Shown: positions 1-9,391, counted from the first letter of the stretch. The stretch is DNA of 64,000 bases from an uncultured bacterium (GCA_902826835.1 CADEGH010000009.1:1-64000); one strand, 5' to 3'. Made by a program: numbers and translations. The notes: generated from the letters alone by a model not told the origin.

Positions 1-215
1 AAGGGTACGCCGTTTTCTTTTCCAGGGACAGAACACAACTTTCTAAGGTATCTCTAGATGCAGCTGCGGGAGTGTCAGCGCGACGGCAACTTGTAGACCT
101 TGTCGAACAGATGCAGCGGCTGATGGCCGGCCTCCGAAGTCAAGAAGAGAGTCTTACCGGACTCAAGCGCGCGCTGGAGGATTACGCAGTATTCTTGAAT
201 GGCCTGAACCAGTAG
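1..215 (+). CDS. C-terminal end of a coiled-coil protein, 5' truncated by window edge
   Basis: The frame is open from the first bases to a TAG at 213-215, giving about 70 residues with no start inside the window. The fragment is rich in Leu, Glu, Gln and Arg with heptad-like spacing (LVDLVEQMQRLMAGL), suggesting a coiled coil. The stop lies 4 bases before the next ATG, so it is very probably the upstream member of the same operon. Base composition is AT-richer than in most of the window, as in the next three genes. Function cannot be assigned from the fragment. Confidence 0.6.
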   Translation, partial: GYAVFFSRDRTQLSKVSLDAAAGVSARRQLVDLVEQMQRLMAGLRSQEESLTGLKRALEDYAVFLNGLNQ

Positions 216-219
216 ATCA

Positions 220-1287
220 ATGAAACCTCATATCCTCTGGCCTGCCTTAGCCCTGGCCCTGACCGGCTGCGCATCATCCTCTTCTGGATCTGACCAGATT
301 CGAATCTCCGAGGACTCGGCCTACAAACGCACTGTTGGTCAGCACCACGATTCCGTGCAGAACGTCAGATTCCCCAGGCCAAGACAGACAGTCTCGCTTG
401 ATAGCATCGCTCCCGCTACGGAATTCTTGAGCTATGCAGACATGCAACCACTTGCTATAGGGGATCAATTACGAGTCTTCGATGCTACCAACCGTTCTAA
501 AACAGCCCTCCCTGCCGATCAAAGAGTCTGCGTACCAACGTCTCCATGCGCAGAGCTTGGGCATTTCAAGTTCAACACCTCTTTTCAGCCGGACCTCATT
601 CACTACACAGTGACGCGATCGCCAGTCCACGTCGATGAAGATACCGTGCTTGCCCACGGACAGCTCGAGTACCGTGACGGTGCCGAGCAGTGCCACGGAA
701 TCTTCCGCGTGCCTATGCTGGCCGGGGAATATGAGTTCCAAGTCCAGGTGGTTCGTGTAAGCCTCACCAATGGCTACACAATCGGAGTCCGCTATGCCAT
801 AGTGAATCCAAGTATATCCCTTGAGGCCGAGCTCGCTCGAATCGCCTTGCGTGAGGCGGGCCAAGCCCTTATTATAGATGGACTGCAGCCCGCTATTGAT
901 GAACTAAACCGACAGCTATCACTTGATCAGTTGGCCCATGACACTATACAAGTCATCGAAGGCATCAGTCTGGTGATGACAGCCGCCGAAGTCGCGGCTC
1001 TGTTCTCCGGGAACATTACCGTGGCGATGGCGATGCGCACAGTTGTTAAAGAGATACTCGGTGAGGTGATCAAGGAAATAGTTGTCGGCGTAATACGAAG
1101 CGAATTCCCTGACCCAACTGAGTTACGAGTCGAAGATATTGTGCTTCACAGAGTATCACTCTCATGCTTTTATTGCAACGCCTCATTTGTGGCTGTCGAT
1201 GTGCGGAGCGGATCGCATATTCGGTGTCTGAAGTGTGGCACCGGCGTACTCCTTGGACTTCGAGTTCGCAAGGGCGATCGCGATTGA
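220..1287 (+). CDS. Lipoprotein with C-terminal double-CxxC motif, unknown function
   Basis: A 355-residue protein starting with a short signal sequence and lipobox LTGC (Cys17), so predicted to be a membrane-anchored lipoprotein. The middle has no family I recognise. Residues about 245-290 are Ala/Val/Ile-rich and look like amphipathic or membrane-interacting helices. The last 40 residues contain CFYC and CLKC about 20 residues apart, like a small zinc ribbon, which is unusual in an exported protein because such cysteines would be open to oxidation. The ATG is 4 bases after the preceding stop, and the TGA overlaps the TTG start of the next gene, indicating an operon. Codon use and GC are lower than in the bulk of the window. 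Confidence 0.75.
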   Translation: MKPHILWPALALALTGCASSSSGSDQIRISEDSAYKRTVGQHHDSVQNVRFPRPRQTVSLDSIAPATEFLSYADMQPLAIGDQLRVFDATNRSKTALPADQRVCVPTSPCAELGHFKFNTSFQPDLIHYTVTRSPVHVDEDTVLAHGQLEYRDGAEQCHGIFRVPMLAGEYEFQVQVVRVSLTNGYTIGVRYAIVNPSISLEAELARIALREAGQALIIDGLQPAIDELNRQLSLDQLAHDTIQVIEGISLVMTAAEVAALFSGNITVAMAMRTVVKEILGEVIKEIVVGVIRSEFPDPTELRVEDIVLHRVSLSCFYCNASFVAVDVRSGSHIRCLKCGTGVLLGLRVRKGDRD

Positions 1288-2018
1288 CCGCGTGGTTACT
1301 GTTCTTGACGTCTATTCTGCTGACAGCGATTTGTGCGAACTGCACACGTATCGAGCCTGTTGAGGGGTCAGCCTATGCTGGAGGTGACGTTGCACCAGAG
1401 TTGATGCGTGCGGCTAACGCTGTTCGCAGGGTGAAGTGGTTGAGGAATGACTATTACCAGAATGGCAGCATATTTCAGGTGTTTGAGATTGCAACAGCGG
1501 TTCCGATCGGAGAGACTACTGACGGAAAGCAAATTCTGGTCACCTGCAACCATGCGCTGCCTTCGATCGGTGCGACTGAAGCCATAACTGTCGGCAGCTA
1601 TTCGGGTATTGGTGAACCTGCTGAATGGCACGCGGATATCCTTGCTCGGAGCTCTGATCTTGACTTGGCGATAATCGCGTGTCGAATGCCAGCCCAAGAC
1701 CACCTTATTCCTGAATTTACCACTCCAGAATCACAAGACGTTGCATTCTGCGTAGGCTTCCCAGCGGATGAATATCCGAAGCGTAATGAACCAAGTCTGG
1801 TGGCTGGGTACACGCGGCTCCTCGATAAGTCCTTGATCGTCGAGGCCGCGACGCGAAAGGGCTTTTCCGGCGGCCCTGTCCTAACCAAGCAAGGCAGATG
1901 GATCGGCATGATTGTGGAGGGTGAGGGATTGTCCGCCTATGCGGTCCGTAAAACGATTGCCATACCCTCGGCCAGTGTTTGGGCTTGGATTGGGCAGCAG
2001 CGAGCCATAATCAGATGA
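1284..2018 (+). CDS. Trypsin-like serine protease lipoprotein
   Basis: Predicted S1-fold (trypsin/HtrA-like) protease of 244 residues. The three catalytic positions are visible: His90 in TCNHALP, Asp125 or Asp127 in SSDLDLAI, and Ser195 in GFSGGPV, the standard glycine-rich Ser motif. I chose TTG at 1284, which overlaps the previous stop (TTGA) and gives an N-terminal hydrophobic stretch ending in AICANC (Cys20), a plausible though imperfect lipobox. An ATG at 1164 in the same frame would add 40 residues lying inside the upstream gene and is less likely. There is no PDZ domain, so it is not a full DegP. It sits between two lipoprotein genes with overlaps on both sides, so its partners are probably the proteins of this operon. 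Confidence 0.78.
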   Translation: MTAWLLFLTSILLTAICANCTRIEPVEGSAYAGGDVAPELMRAANAVRRVKWLRNDYYQNGSIFQVFEIATAVPIGETTDGKQILVTCNHALPSIGATEAITVGSYSGIGEPAEWHADILARSSDLDLAIIACRMPAQDHLIPEFTTPESQDVAFCVGFPADEYPKRNEPSLVAGYTRLLDKSLIVEAATRKGFSGGPVLTKQGRWIGMIVEGEGLSAYAVRKTIAIPSASVWAWIGQQRAIIR

Positions 2019-2980
2019 AAACCATGCACGACGGGCGAGCTGTTATAATATCATGGATTGTCGTTCTCGCGACAGGATGCTCCTCGGCACCCAGCCTGGA
2101 ACGAATTCGCTTTCAAGTGCAGGATATCGGACGGTCCGCCGAGCGCAAAATTGCGGCGTTTCACAAGTCACTAGGGGAATATCAGGAGATCCGTCATCGC
2201 TCGCATGCATTGTTGCAGCAACAAGCCAGCCTTACAATCGAGCTAAACACCCTCGCAGATCGATCAGATGCTTTGCAGGCCGCAATTATTACTCGGGAAT
2301 CCCACCTATCGCTCATCTGGGCGCCGCCTCCGGGACTAAACTCCACTCCTGGAGGAGAGCCTAGCTTTATTTATCATCGTGCTGACGAGCTGTATCATTC
2401 CGGCTCATACGACATGGCAATGCGCTGCTTTTTTGAGTTCTGGCGACGCGGCGATACGAGCTACGACCACGACATTATAGCCTTGCTAAGGATTGCCACG
2501 ATGAGTAAGCGCCAGAATGATGTGCCTCGACTGACGTGGGCTGTTATTGAACTCTGTACGCACTCAGTTTATGAGCGCGTAAGCGGCCCTCTTCGGGCCG
2601 AGCTTGAGAGCTTGGAATCCTCTCTTCCATTCGACACGAAGAATCGTGTACTGAAACAACAAGAGGAGATCGACCAGATGAAGCGGGAGAAGTTAGTCGT
2701 ATTGGAGCGTCATCAGATTACTCATGGTCAGGAGTACGAACCCATCCAAAAGTTGCTGATCAAGGAGAATCTTGCAGCAGAGGCGGCCCTTGAACGCATC
2801 AATGAACTACATAGTGAACTCGATATGCTGGCTCGCGACGTTGTCAACTTGCATAGATCCGCGGGTCCGCAACGCGTCACATCACTGAGCGAAAGTGGAG
2901 ACGAGCACCGGGCTCTTCTGCTGGATCTTGAAATTCTCGAGGCTCGAATTCGTGAGAGCCGAATCATGCAGACGCACTGA
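2015..2980 (+). CDS. Coiled-coil lipoprotein, unknown function
   Basis: A 321-residue protein. The ATG at 2015 overlaps the protease stop (ATGA). It starts a signal sequence ending in LATGC (Cys22), so a lipoprotein is predicted. The rest is largely helical, with Gln/Glu/Leu-rich coiled-coil segments near residues 35-95 and 215-300 and a middle part resembling a helical-repeat (TPR-like) region (DELYHSGSYDMAMRCFFEF). No enzyme motif is seen. It is the last gene of the AT-richer four-gene operon. A structural or protease-partner role in the envelope is possible but unproven. Confidence 0.72.
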   Translation: MKTMHDGRAVIISWIVVLATGCSSAPSLERIRFQVQDIGRSAERKIAAFHKSLGEYQEIRHRSHALLQQQASLTIELNTLADRSDALQAAIITRESHLSLIWAPPPGLNSTPGGEPSFIYHRADELYHSGSYDMAMRCFFEFWRRGDTSYDHDIIALLRIATMSKRQNDVPRLTWAVIELCTHSVYERVSGPLRAELESLESSLPFDTKNRVLKQQEEIDQMKREKLVVLERHQITHGQEYEPIQKLLIKENLAAEAALERINELHSELDMLARDVVNLHRSAGPQRVTSLSESGDEHRALLLDLEILEARIRESRIMQTH

Positions 2981-3070
2981 TTCGTGGCTCGTATCATCCG
3001 CTAATCCCCCTATTTTCCTTAACATGCTACGACGCCATGCAGCCCCTGTCCCTCTCACCTGGAGACTTCT

Positions 3071-3577
3071 ATGTCAGTTCCTTCACGATTTCGTTCGATC
3101 GTTGGAGGTGGTTCAGCGGCTGCCGGCGCGCTGGGTGTCCCCGGCTCGCTGGCGTTTGGGTCCGATGTCCCGTTCCTGCTATCGATCTGGGGTGTCGGTG
3201 CGTGCATGATCGCGGACGAGTCGGGCAACTCATCGTGCAAGGGTGCGGTGAGGGCGTTTATGACGTCATCGCTCTCCGGAACCGCGTTGTTCCTCGGTGG
3301 CTCAAAGTTTGCATCCACCATATTCCACCTCATCCCCGGGCCAGGCACTCTTGCTGCCGTCGGTGTGAACAGCTCGCTTAACGCCTTCTTCACTTACCGA
3401 TTCCTGCGTTCAGTGGCAAAGGTCTTTGATCAGCTCGACGGCGAAGAGATGCTGCATCAGAGCCTCGTGAACAGCATTGCGCTGTTCTCCGTCTTCGGTA
3501 TCGCATCGGACTTCGGAGACATGAAGGATTGCATCCTGGAAGGAAGGCACCTGATCGATCGCTTCGGCAGCAGCTGA
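3071..3577 (+). CDS. Small glycine/alanine-rich hydrophobic protein, unknown function
   Basis: A 168-residue protein preceded by GGAGA about 7 bases before the ATG. The sequence is rich in Gly, Ala, Ser and Phe with hydrophobic stretches near residues 10-50 and 70-105. Pieces such as IPGPGTLAAVGVNSSLNAFFTYRFL resemble the C-terminal helices of DUF697/EcsC-like proteins that bind or insert into membranes. That resemblance is from memory and weak. It stands alone, 90 bases after the lipoprotein operon and converging on lptD. GC is closer to the rest of the window. Confidence 0.6.
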   Translation: MSVPSRFRSIVGGGSAAAGALGVPGSLAFGSDVPFLLSIWGVGACMIADESGNSSCKGAVRAFMTSSLSGTALFLGGSKFASTIFHLIPGPGTLAAVGVNSSLNAFFTYRFLRSVAKVFDQLDGEEMLHQSLVNSIALFSVFGIASDFGDMKDCILEGRHLIDRFGSS

Positions 3578-3651
3578 GTGCGCCATCGTTGGCACCAGCG
3601 GGAAAGCGCGTGATTTTGGGGGTAGGCGCGCGGCGGCAAGTATGAGGGGGG

Positions 3652-5979
3652 TCAGTGGTTGAGGCCGGAGGAGAGGTAGAGGAGGCGGGGTTCGGTGGAG
3701 AGGAGGCCGGGGCGGAGGATGGGGTCGAAGAGGAAGCGGGGTTGGAGGGAGAAGGTGATGCCGTAGTCGTCTTCGCCGACGTCGGCGCGGAGGCCGAGCT
3801 CGAAGACCCAGTCGTGGTCGATGCGGGTGAGGGTCAGGCGATGGTCGAGACCACGGTCCTCTTCGAAATCGTAGGAGGATTCGAGGGTGAACATCCACTT
3901 TTCGTCGACGCGCCAGTTCTGTTGGACGAAGGCGGCGTCGTAGGTGTCGGCGAAGTGACGGAAGCCGACGTAAGTCTGGAGATCGCGGGAGGGGATGTAG
4001 CCGGCGGCAATGTTCGCGACTTCAAAGGCATCGCCATACCAGTCGTACTCGGCATCGGCGGCGAGTTGGAGGGCGTCGGAGAAACGGACGATGAGATCGA
4101 GCTCGAGGTTGCCGAAGGGATCGCCGGCGTGGTCGCGGGAGGGATGGGGGAAATAGTCGATTTCGGCCTCGAAATCGACGATGTTCTCGACCGCCGGGCC
4201 GGTCTTGCGATGACGGATGGTCTGGAGCAGGTTGCGGACACTGAACTCGAAGACTTGGAGATTGTCGTAGTCGTCGACCTCGTCGAAAGGAATGAGCTCG
4301 TCCCGACCGGGATCGACCCCCACGATGTTGCGGAAAGTGACCTCGGGATAGATCACGTGACGGAGGCCGTCCAGGCCGAAGATGCCACCCTCGGCATCGA
4401 AGGTCTTCCACGCCTGAAGAGTCAGGGTGGCACCGTGCTGGAACCCGAGGCGACTGCGGTCGCGGCGCTCGAAGAGATCTTCCTCGTAGAAGGTGTAGCG
4501 AAGACCGGCGAACGGCGTCACCGTGAACGGCCCGAGCCCGAACGGATATTCGAAGAGACTGTCGACATCGGCACGCCAGGTGCCGCGGGGCGAGATGTCC
4601 AAGTCCTCATCGATCTCAAGCCGATTCTTGGAGACTCGAGCCGTGGTCGAGAAGTAGAGGGGACGCTCGCCGATCTCGAAGAGGGGTTCGGTCAAAAGGT
4701 CGTAGCGGACCTCGGGCTGATACTCCCGGACCGTCTCCCAATCGTTGAAACGGATGGTGTAGAGCGCGGTCAAGTAACTGTTGAAGAAGGCGCGCTTCAA
4801 ATAGAGGAGGTTTTCGAGCGGCTTCTCGTTCTTGTCCTGATCCTCGAAAAACGTCGGGTAATAGCCGCGGTCGCTCAGGAGCGAAACTTCGAGATCGAGC
4901 TGGAGCTCCCACGGAAGCTGATGACGGTGCTGGAGATTCACCCGGCCGCGATTCTTGGTGGGCGGCTCGCCGAAAAACTCGTCTTCCCCGTGGTCGCGCT
5001 GGTAACGCGTGATCAGACGCCCCCGGTAATCCCGCGAAGGATCGCCATAGAGCAGATCGAAGCCACCCCCGAACCCACGCTTGCTGTACCAATCGAGGGG
5101 AACACTCCAGTGCCCCCAGAGCTTACCGTCGGAATCGTGCAGGTCGTCCCCGATGGTGAGCCCGATATTGCGGCCGAAACGATTGGTGTTCGTGAACCGC
5201 ACATCTTCGATGTAGCCGAGGATGCCGTTTTGGCGATTGGTATCGGTGACGAAGTCCGGGACCCAGAGCGTGGGAAGGCCGCCGACCCGCAGGTGCGGAT
5301 CACTGGCGGCAATGTGGTAATTGATGGGATTTTGGGGGTCGTTCACCGCGGAAGCGGGCGGCTTCTCGCGAATGATGTCCAAAACCCCCGCCCCGACGTG
5401 GAAGTGCGGGTGACCGAAGGTGCAGGTGGTGGCGGTCGCCCCCAGAGCCTGCAGCCGATTTTCAGCCAAGAAACGCAATTCGTCGGCCCGGACAGTGAGC
5501 TGAGTCTGCCCTTCGCGGGACGTAATCGGGAACGAGATCGTGGCGTCGATCACCAACCCCCGGCGATGGACAAAGTCCATGTAGAGGCGTTCGGCGCGCG
5601 CCCACTCCTCGCCCTGGCTGAAAATCACCATCCCGTCGGCGTAGATCTCGCGGACGCGCTGGCTGATCTGACCCAAAGCGGCCGGCACGGAATCGTCAGG
5701 CGCCCCCTCGGCCGGAAGGGTGGAGGGAGGAGTTTCGCCGTCCGCCAGCCAGGCGAGCAGGTTGTCGCAGCGAAGGTGGAGGTCGCGGATGCGGACGTCC
5801 ACGTTGCCGATGAGGAAGAGCAACCGCTCCTTGGGCTCGAAGCGGATGATCGACGGCTGAAAATCCGCGATCAGCAGCGCGACATCGTCCGGGCTGGGGG
5901 TCGGGATGACCGGGGGATCCTGCGCGGAAAGGAAGGCCGCGAGGAGCAACAGGCAGAGGAACGAAGGCAAGGGTCGCAT
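3652..5979 (-). CDS. lptD: LPS-assembly outer-membrane protein LptD-like
   Basis: LptD is the outer-membrane barrel that inserts lipopolysaccharide delivered by the periplasmic Lpt bridge into the outer leaflet. This 775-residue product begins with a clear signal peptide (MRPLPSFLCLLLLAAFLSAQ), followed by an OstA/LptA-like beta domain (about residues 35-200) and a long region of alternating aromatic/polar strands, many with Tyr/Trp/Phe, typical of a large barrel (about 250-775). Length matches the family (about 750-800). The ATG at 5979-5977 overlaps the stop of the upstream gene (TGATG), giving translational coupling. Context (kdsD, kdsC, an LptC/LptA-like protein) strongly supports LPS export. 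Only two cysteines are obvious, so the disulfide pattern of E. coli LptD is probably not conserved. Confidence 0.85.
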   Translation of the reverse strand: MRPLPSFLCLLLLAAFLSAQDPPVIPTPSPDDVALLIADFQPSIIRFEPKERLLFLIGNVDVRIRDLHLRCDNLLAWLADGETPPSTLPAEGAPDDSVPAALGQISQRVREIYADGMVIFSQGEEWARAERLYMDFVHRRGLVIDATISFPITSREGQTQLTVRADELRFLAENRLQALGATATTCTFGHPHFHVGAGVLDIIREKPPASAVNDPQNPINYHIAASDPHLRVGGLPTLWVPDFVTDTNRQNGILGYIEDVRFTNTNRFGRNIGLTIGDDLHDSDGKLWGHWSVPLDWYSKRGFGGGFDLLYGDPSRDYRGRLITRYQRDHGEDEFFGEPPTKNRGRVNLQHRHQLPWELQLDLEVSLLSDRGYYPTFFEDQDKNEKPLENLLYLKRAFFNSYLTALYTIRFNDWETVREYQPEVRYDLLTEPLFEIGERPLYFSTTARVSKNRLEIDEDLDISPRGTWRADVDSLFEYPFGLGPFTVTPFAGLRYTFYEEDLFERRDRSRLGFQHGATLTLQAWKTFDAEGGIFGLDGLRHVIYPEVTFRNIVGVDPGRDELIPFDEVDDYDNLQVFEFSVRNLLQTIRHRKTGPAVENIVDFEAEIDYFPHPSRDHAGDPFGNLELDLIVRFSDALQLAADAEYDWYGDAFEVANIAAGYIPSRDLQTYVGFRHFADTYDAAFVQQNWRVDEKWMFTLESSYDFEEDRGLDHRLTLTRIDHDWVFELGLRADVGEDDYGITFSLQPRFLFDPILRPGLLSTEPRLLYLSSGLNH

Positions 5980-8882
5980 CACCGCGGAGCGCTCCGTTCG
6001 GGTCGAGCGATGGAATCGAAATACGGACGGTTCGGATCGGAGAAGTTGATCCGGAACGCGGGACGACGGTAATCGCGGATGCCGATCTTGGGGAGGCTCA
6101 GGGTGGCGGAATTCTCGAGCGACCACAGCTCGATTTGCTTGCGATCGCGATCGAACTCCATCACGTCCCCCTGACCGGAAAAGTCGGTGCTCTGATAACT
6201 CACGAGCCCCTCGACTAGCCCCCGCGCAAACTTGGCACTCAGCTTGGGCGGAGTGTCCGCAAGTACTGTCGGGAACAGCACGACCCGATTGCCGACGACC
6301 TGGAAACCATCCCGCGTCGGGTCGCCGAGGGTAATCGTGGCCGGGCCTTTGAGGATCCAAGTCTCCGGCGCCGCCACCAGATCGCCGGTCGCGGCCACCC
6401 GGAGATTCGACAGCGGAGCGGGGGAAGCCGCGCGGGGGGCCGGGGCGCCGAGGTCGATCGCGATCGTCCCCGCTTCGACCGGGAAATCCGCGGTGAAGGG
6501 ACCCCGAACCAGGAGTTGATCGGACAGCGCCGTCACTGCCGGGGCTTCCAACCTAGTGGTTCCGGACCGCCCCTCGATCAGCTCCACCAAGCTAAAGGCC
6601 ACCGGCGCGCCGACCATGTGCACGCTGCGCAGGAGGCGGTCGATCTCCACGTGATCGCACGCCCCTTCCAGCCGTCCCGGTTGGCGGATCTTGACCTGCC
6701 CATCGGCGTGGAGCTGATGGATCGAACGCTTGCGCGCGTTGGTGCCGGCCTCGACATCGAAGATCAGGCGGGCCTCTTGCCCCTCCAGCCGCGTCTCGAC
6801 GAGAACGGCCGGCAAAACCGCCGGCGCACTCTCCTGGATGCGCACCGGAGTGATCCAAGTCTGCGCCAGCACGCCGCCGAAACCGCGCAGTTCCGTGCCA
6901 CTCTCGAGGAGTTTCAGCCCGCCGGCCGTAAGGTCGTGCCAGCGCTGATCCTCGTCTTGGAAGCGGAGTTGCACCCGCCCGCCGGTCTCCGGATCGAGGG
7001 CGGCACTTAGCGCGCGCGCGTCGAACTCCAGGCGGTGCCCGGAGCCTCGGAACACACCCGGCACCTCGGCCTCGAGCGAACCTTCCGCCGCGCCGCGGGC
7101 GAGACGCCGCTTCACCTCGAAGCGGGCCCCGCCGTCGAGCGCCGTCCACTCTTCCTCGAGCACGATTTCGCCGCGCTCGGCCCGGAATGTCCCGATCGCG
7201 TCGGCCTTCGGGTCTTCCCCGAACCGGCGGGTCACCACCTTGCCCACCGCCTGGGCGAGCAGGGGTTTGACACGGAGCGGGTCGCGCTCGACCCGAAGGT
7301 GCTCAGAGGCCGTGACCTCGACCCGACCCGCCCCATCAAAGAGGCCGAGCGCTTCGACGCGACCCTTTTCCTCCGGCGCCGCCGGCTTGACCACGGCCGG
7401 CAGCAGATAGGAAACGAACGGAGTGCCCGACAGATCGATCGTGTCCTGGAGAGGCAGGCCATCCGGGCTGAACTGACGATTGAACGTCAGGAGCTTGCCG
7501 GCGAAGCGACCGAGCGGCCCCTTGCCCTCGAGCGGGCCTTCGAGCTCGATGCGGGTCGGAAAGTCGCGGCCCGCGCTCGCCCCGGCTTCGGCGTCGAGAA
7601 CGGAGATCCGCTCCAAGAACACGCGGAGCTGGCGTCCGGTCACGAGGGTGTCAGGGGCCCGCAGGACGATGTCGTTTCCGACCTCGATTTTCTTCGGAAT
7701 CAGCTCGTCGCCGGCCAGACCATCCACCACCGCCTGGCTGCTGGATTCGAGCTCGAGATCGCCGGTGGCCAGCGCGGTCGGAAGCAGCCGAGCCCCGTCT
7801 TTCAGCGTCGCCCGCAGCGGAGCGCCAAACACGATGAGGCGCCCCCCGGGCGCGCCAGTGGCGTTCCAAGTAGCGCGACTCCCGAAGAGCGTTCCTTCCG
7901 TGATTTCCAGGGCGACCGGCCCCTCGAGGGACGCGACGCGCAACTCGGTCTTCGCGCCGCTCAAATCACCTTCGAAGCGCGAGCCGCGGAGCCGACTGCG
8001 AGCCTGCTCGAGGACAACGTTGCCGTCGAGAAGGAGCCGACCCTCCCGCACGAACAGCTCGCCTTCCCGAGGGGGCCGCGCCGCCGTGAATCGGAGCGGG
8101 CCCTGCGCGCGGAACTGGAGCGGATCACCGGTGCGCCCGAGCAAGGACAAGTCGCGGAGCTCGCCCTCCAAATCCCGCTTCAGCTCGTAGGTGCCGGTCT
8201 TTGCGTCGACACTGAATCCGACGCCCTTGAAGATGCCAGCGCTCGTTTCGATGACGACCGGCTGATCGGAACTGGCGCTGAGCAATCGTCCGTTTTCGAC
8301 CACCACGCGCGCGCGCTGGCCCAAAAATCGTGCGTGCCGCTTCTCGCCGTCCCGCTCGCGGAAGCGCACCTCGAACCCGTCGAGGAGCTCGGCTTGACTG
8401 GCGCTGGCGAGATCGCGGCCCCCCGAAAACACCGCGCGCGTGGCCAAAAACCCGGAGCCGTGCAGATCGATCAGCCGGGTCACTTCATCGCCGATTTGGC
8501 TCGGGGGAGTTTCGAGGGGGATCGAGGGCAGGGCGGCCAACTCTTCGCGGGTCTTGGGCGGAGTGACCACCAGCGCGCGGACATCGGAGACTTCGAACCG
8601 AGCCTCGCCCTTGGGCCCGAGGCCGTCGCACCACAGGAGCAGCGCTTGGTAGGTCTCGGTTTTGCCGTCAATGACCGCCTCCCCGAAGCTCGGGGCGAAG
8701 AGGTGGCGGCCCGAAGAGGAACGCAGGTCGATCAGGCTCGACGAGAGGTTGTTCTTCGGGTCCTTCGGCGTCGGGTGTTCGACGACGGGGGGAGCGGGCG
8801 GGGAATCGTGCGTCGGGAAAATGAAGAAGAGGGACGTCATGAGGACGCCCAACAGCAGCGTGAGTCCGAACGCGAGTCTCAC
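5979..8882 (-). CDS. Giant LptC/LptA-like periplasmic bridge protein
   Basis: A 967-residue protein with one N-terminal membrane segment (residues about 2-22) and then repeated beta-strand units rich in LEGxL, GRLL and VVxEN patterns, as in the OstA/LptA/LptC jelly roll. LptC (about 190 residues) anchors the bridge in the inner membrane, and LptA subunits stack to span the periplasm. Here one long chain seems to combine both roles, which is an inference from its position between kdsC and lptD and from its topology. The start is a GTG at 8882-8880 overlapping the kdsC stop (GTGA). The stop overlaps the lptD start. No separate lptA or lptB is in this window. Confidence 0.7.
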   Translation of the reverse strand: MRLAFGLTLLLGVLMTSLFFIFPTHDSPPAPPVVEHPTPKDPKNNLSSSLIDLRSSSGRHLFAPSFGEAVIDGKTETYQALLLWCDGLGPKGEARFEVSDVRALVVTPPKTREELAALPSIPLETPPSQIGDEVTRLIDLHGSGFLATRAVFSGGRDLASASQAELLDGFEVRFRERDGEKRHARFLGQRARVVVENGRLLSASSDQPVVIETSAGIFKGVGFSVDAKTGTYELKRDLEGELRDLSLLGRTGDPLQFRAQGPLRFTAARPPREGELFVREGRLLLDGNVVLEQARSRLRGSRFEGDLSGAKTELRVASLEGPVALEITEGTLFGSRATWNATGAPGGRLIVFGAPLRATLKDGARLLPTALATGDLELESSSQAVVDGLAGDELIPKKIEVGNDIVLRAPDTLVTGRQLRVFLERISVLDAEAGASAGRDFPTRIELEGPLEGKGPLGRFAGKLLTFNRQFSPDGLPLQDTIDLSGTPFVSYLLPAVVKPAAPEEKGRVEALGLFDGAGRVEVTASEHLRVERDPLRVKPLLAQAVGKVVTRRFGEDPKADAIGTFRAERGEIVLEEEWTALDGGARFEVKRRLARGAAEGSLEAEVPGVFRGSGHRLEFDARALSAALDPETGGRVQLRFQDEDQRWHDLTAGGLKLLESGTELRGFGGVLAQTWITPVRIQESAPAVLPAVLVETRLEGQEARLIFDVEAGTNARKRSIHQLHADGQVKIRQPGRLEGACDHVEIDRLLRSVHMVGAPVAFSLVELIEGRSGTTRLEAPAVTALSDQLLVRGPFTADFPVEAGTIAIDLGAPAPRAASPAPLSNLRVAATGDLVAAPETWILKGPATITLGDPTRDGFQVVGNRVVLFPTVLADTPPKLSAKFARGLVEGLVSYQSTDFSGQGDVMEFDRDRKQIELWSLENSATLSLPKIGIRDYRRPAFRINFSDPNRPYFDSIARPERSAPR

Positions 8883-9391
8883 CGGAGGTAGCTCTGCACG
8901 AGGGCCGCGTAGAGACCCTTTTCCTTCAGGACCAGATCGATCACCTCCCGCACCGCGCCACTCCCGCCCGGCCGCTCGGTCACGAACTGCGCCCGCGCCC
9001 GAACCTCCAGATGGGCCCCCGGCACGGTGGCGGTGAACCCGGCTCCGCGGAACAGGGGCAAGTCGACCAGGTCGTCGCCCATGACCGCGATGGACGCGGG
9101 GGAGAGCCCGGCCTTGGCGAGGATTTGGTCCAAAACCGGCCGTTTTTCCGCCACTCCGACGTGGACGTCGGTCACCCCGAGGCGCTCGAAGCGGCGCTTC
9201 ACCGCTTCCGATGCGTGGCCGGAGATCACCGCCACCCCGAACCCGGCCTGCATCCAAAGTTTGATGCCGGCTCCGTCCAAGATGGAAAAGGCCTTCCAAT
9301 CCTGGCCGTCCGCGCCGACGTAGAGCCGCCCGTCGGTGAGGATCCCGTCGACGTCGAGAACGAGGAGCTGGAGGCGGTGGAAGTCGGTCAT
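8879..9391 (-). CDS. kdsC: 3-deoxy-D-manno-octulosonate-8-phosphate phosphatase
   Basis: HAD-family phosphatase removing phosphate from Kdo-8-phosphate, the step before CMP-Kdo activation in LPS inner-core synthesis. The 170-residue product has the HAD motif I LDVDGILTDG near residue 11 (nucleophile Asp and acid/base Asp), motif II in AVISGHAS, a Lys in the EKRPVL region, and motif III GDDLVDLPL. It lacks a cap domain, as expected for the KdsC subfamily. The ATG at 9391-9389 overlaps the kdsD stop (TGATG) and is preferred over upstream in-frame codons lying inside kdsD. A related N-acylneuraminate or CMP-Kdo-linked phosphatase is the alternative, but kdsD next door favours KdsC. Confidence 0.9.
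   Translation of the reverse strand: MTDFHRLQLLVLDVDGILTDGRLYVGADGQDWKAFSILDGAGIKLWMQAGFGVAVISGHASEAVKRRFERLGVTDVHVGVAEKRPVLDQILAKAGLSPASIAVMGDDLVDLPLFRGAGFTATVPGAHLEVRARAQFVTERPGGSGAVREVIDLVLKEKGLYAALVQSYLR

Noticed and set aside
3655..6072. Long open frame on the plus strand opposite lptD
   Set aside because: The product is a Val/Glu/Gly-rich chain mirroring the codon pattern of the minus-strand gene; no start signal or domain, and lptD fits the family and the operon.
7035..8891. Long plus-strand frame opposite the LptC/LptA-like gene
   Set aside because: High-GC antisense shadow; the amino-acid composition is repetitive (Arg, Glu, Ala) and the minus frame has the signal anchor and the coupled start/stop.
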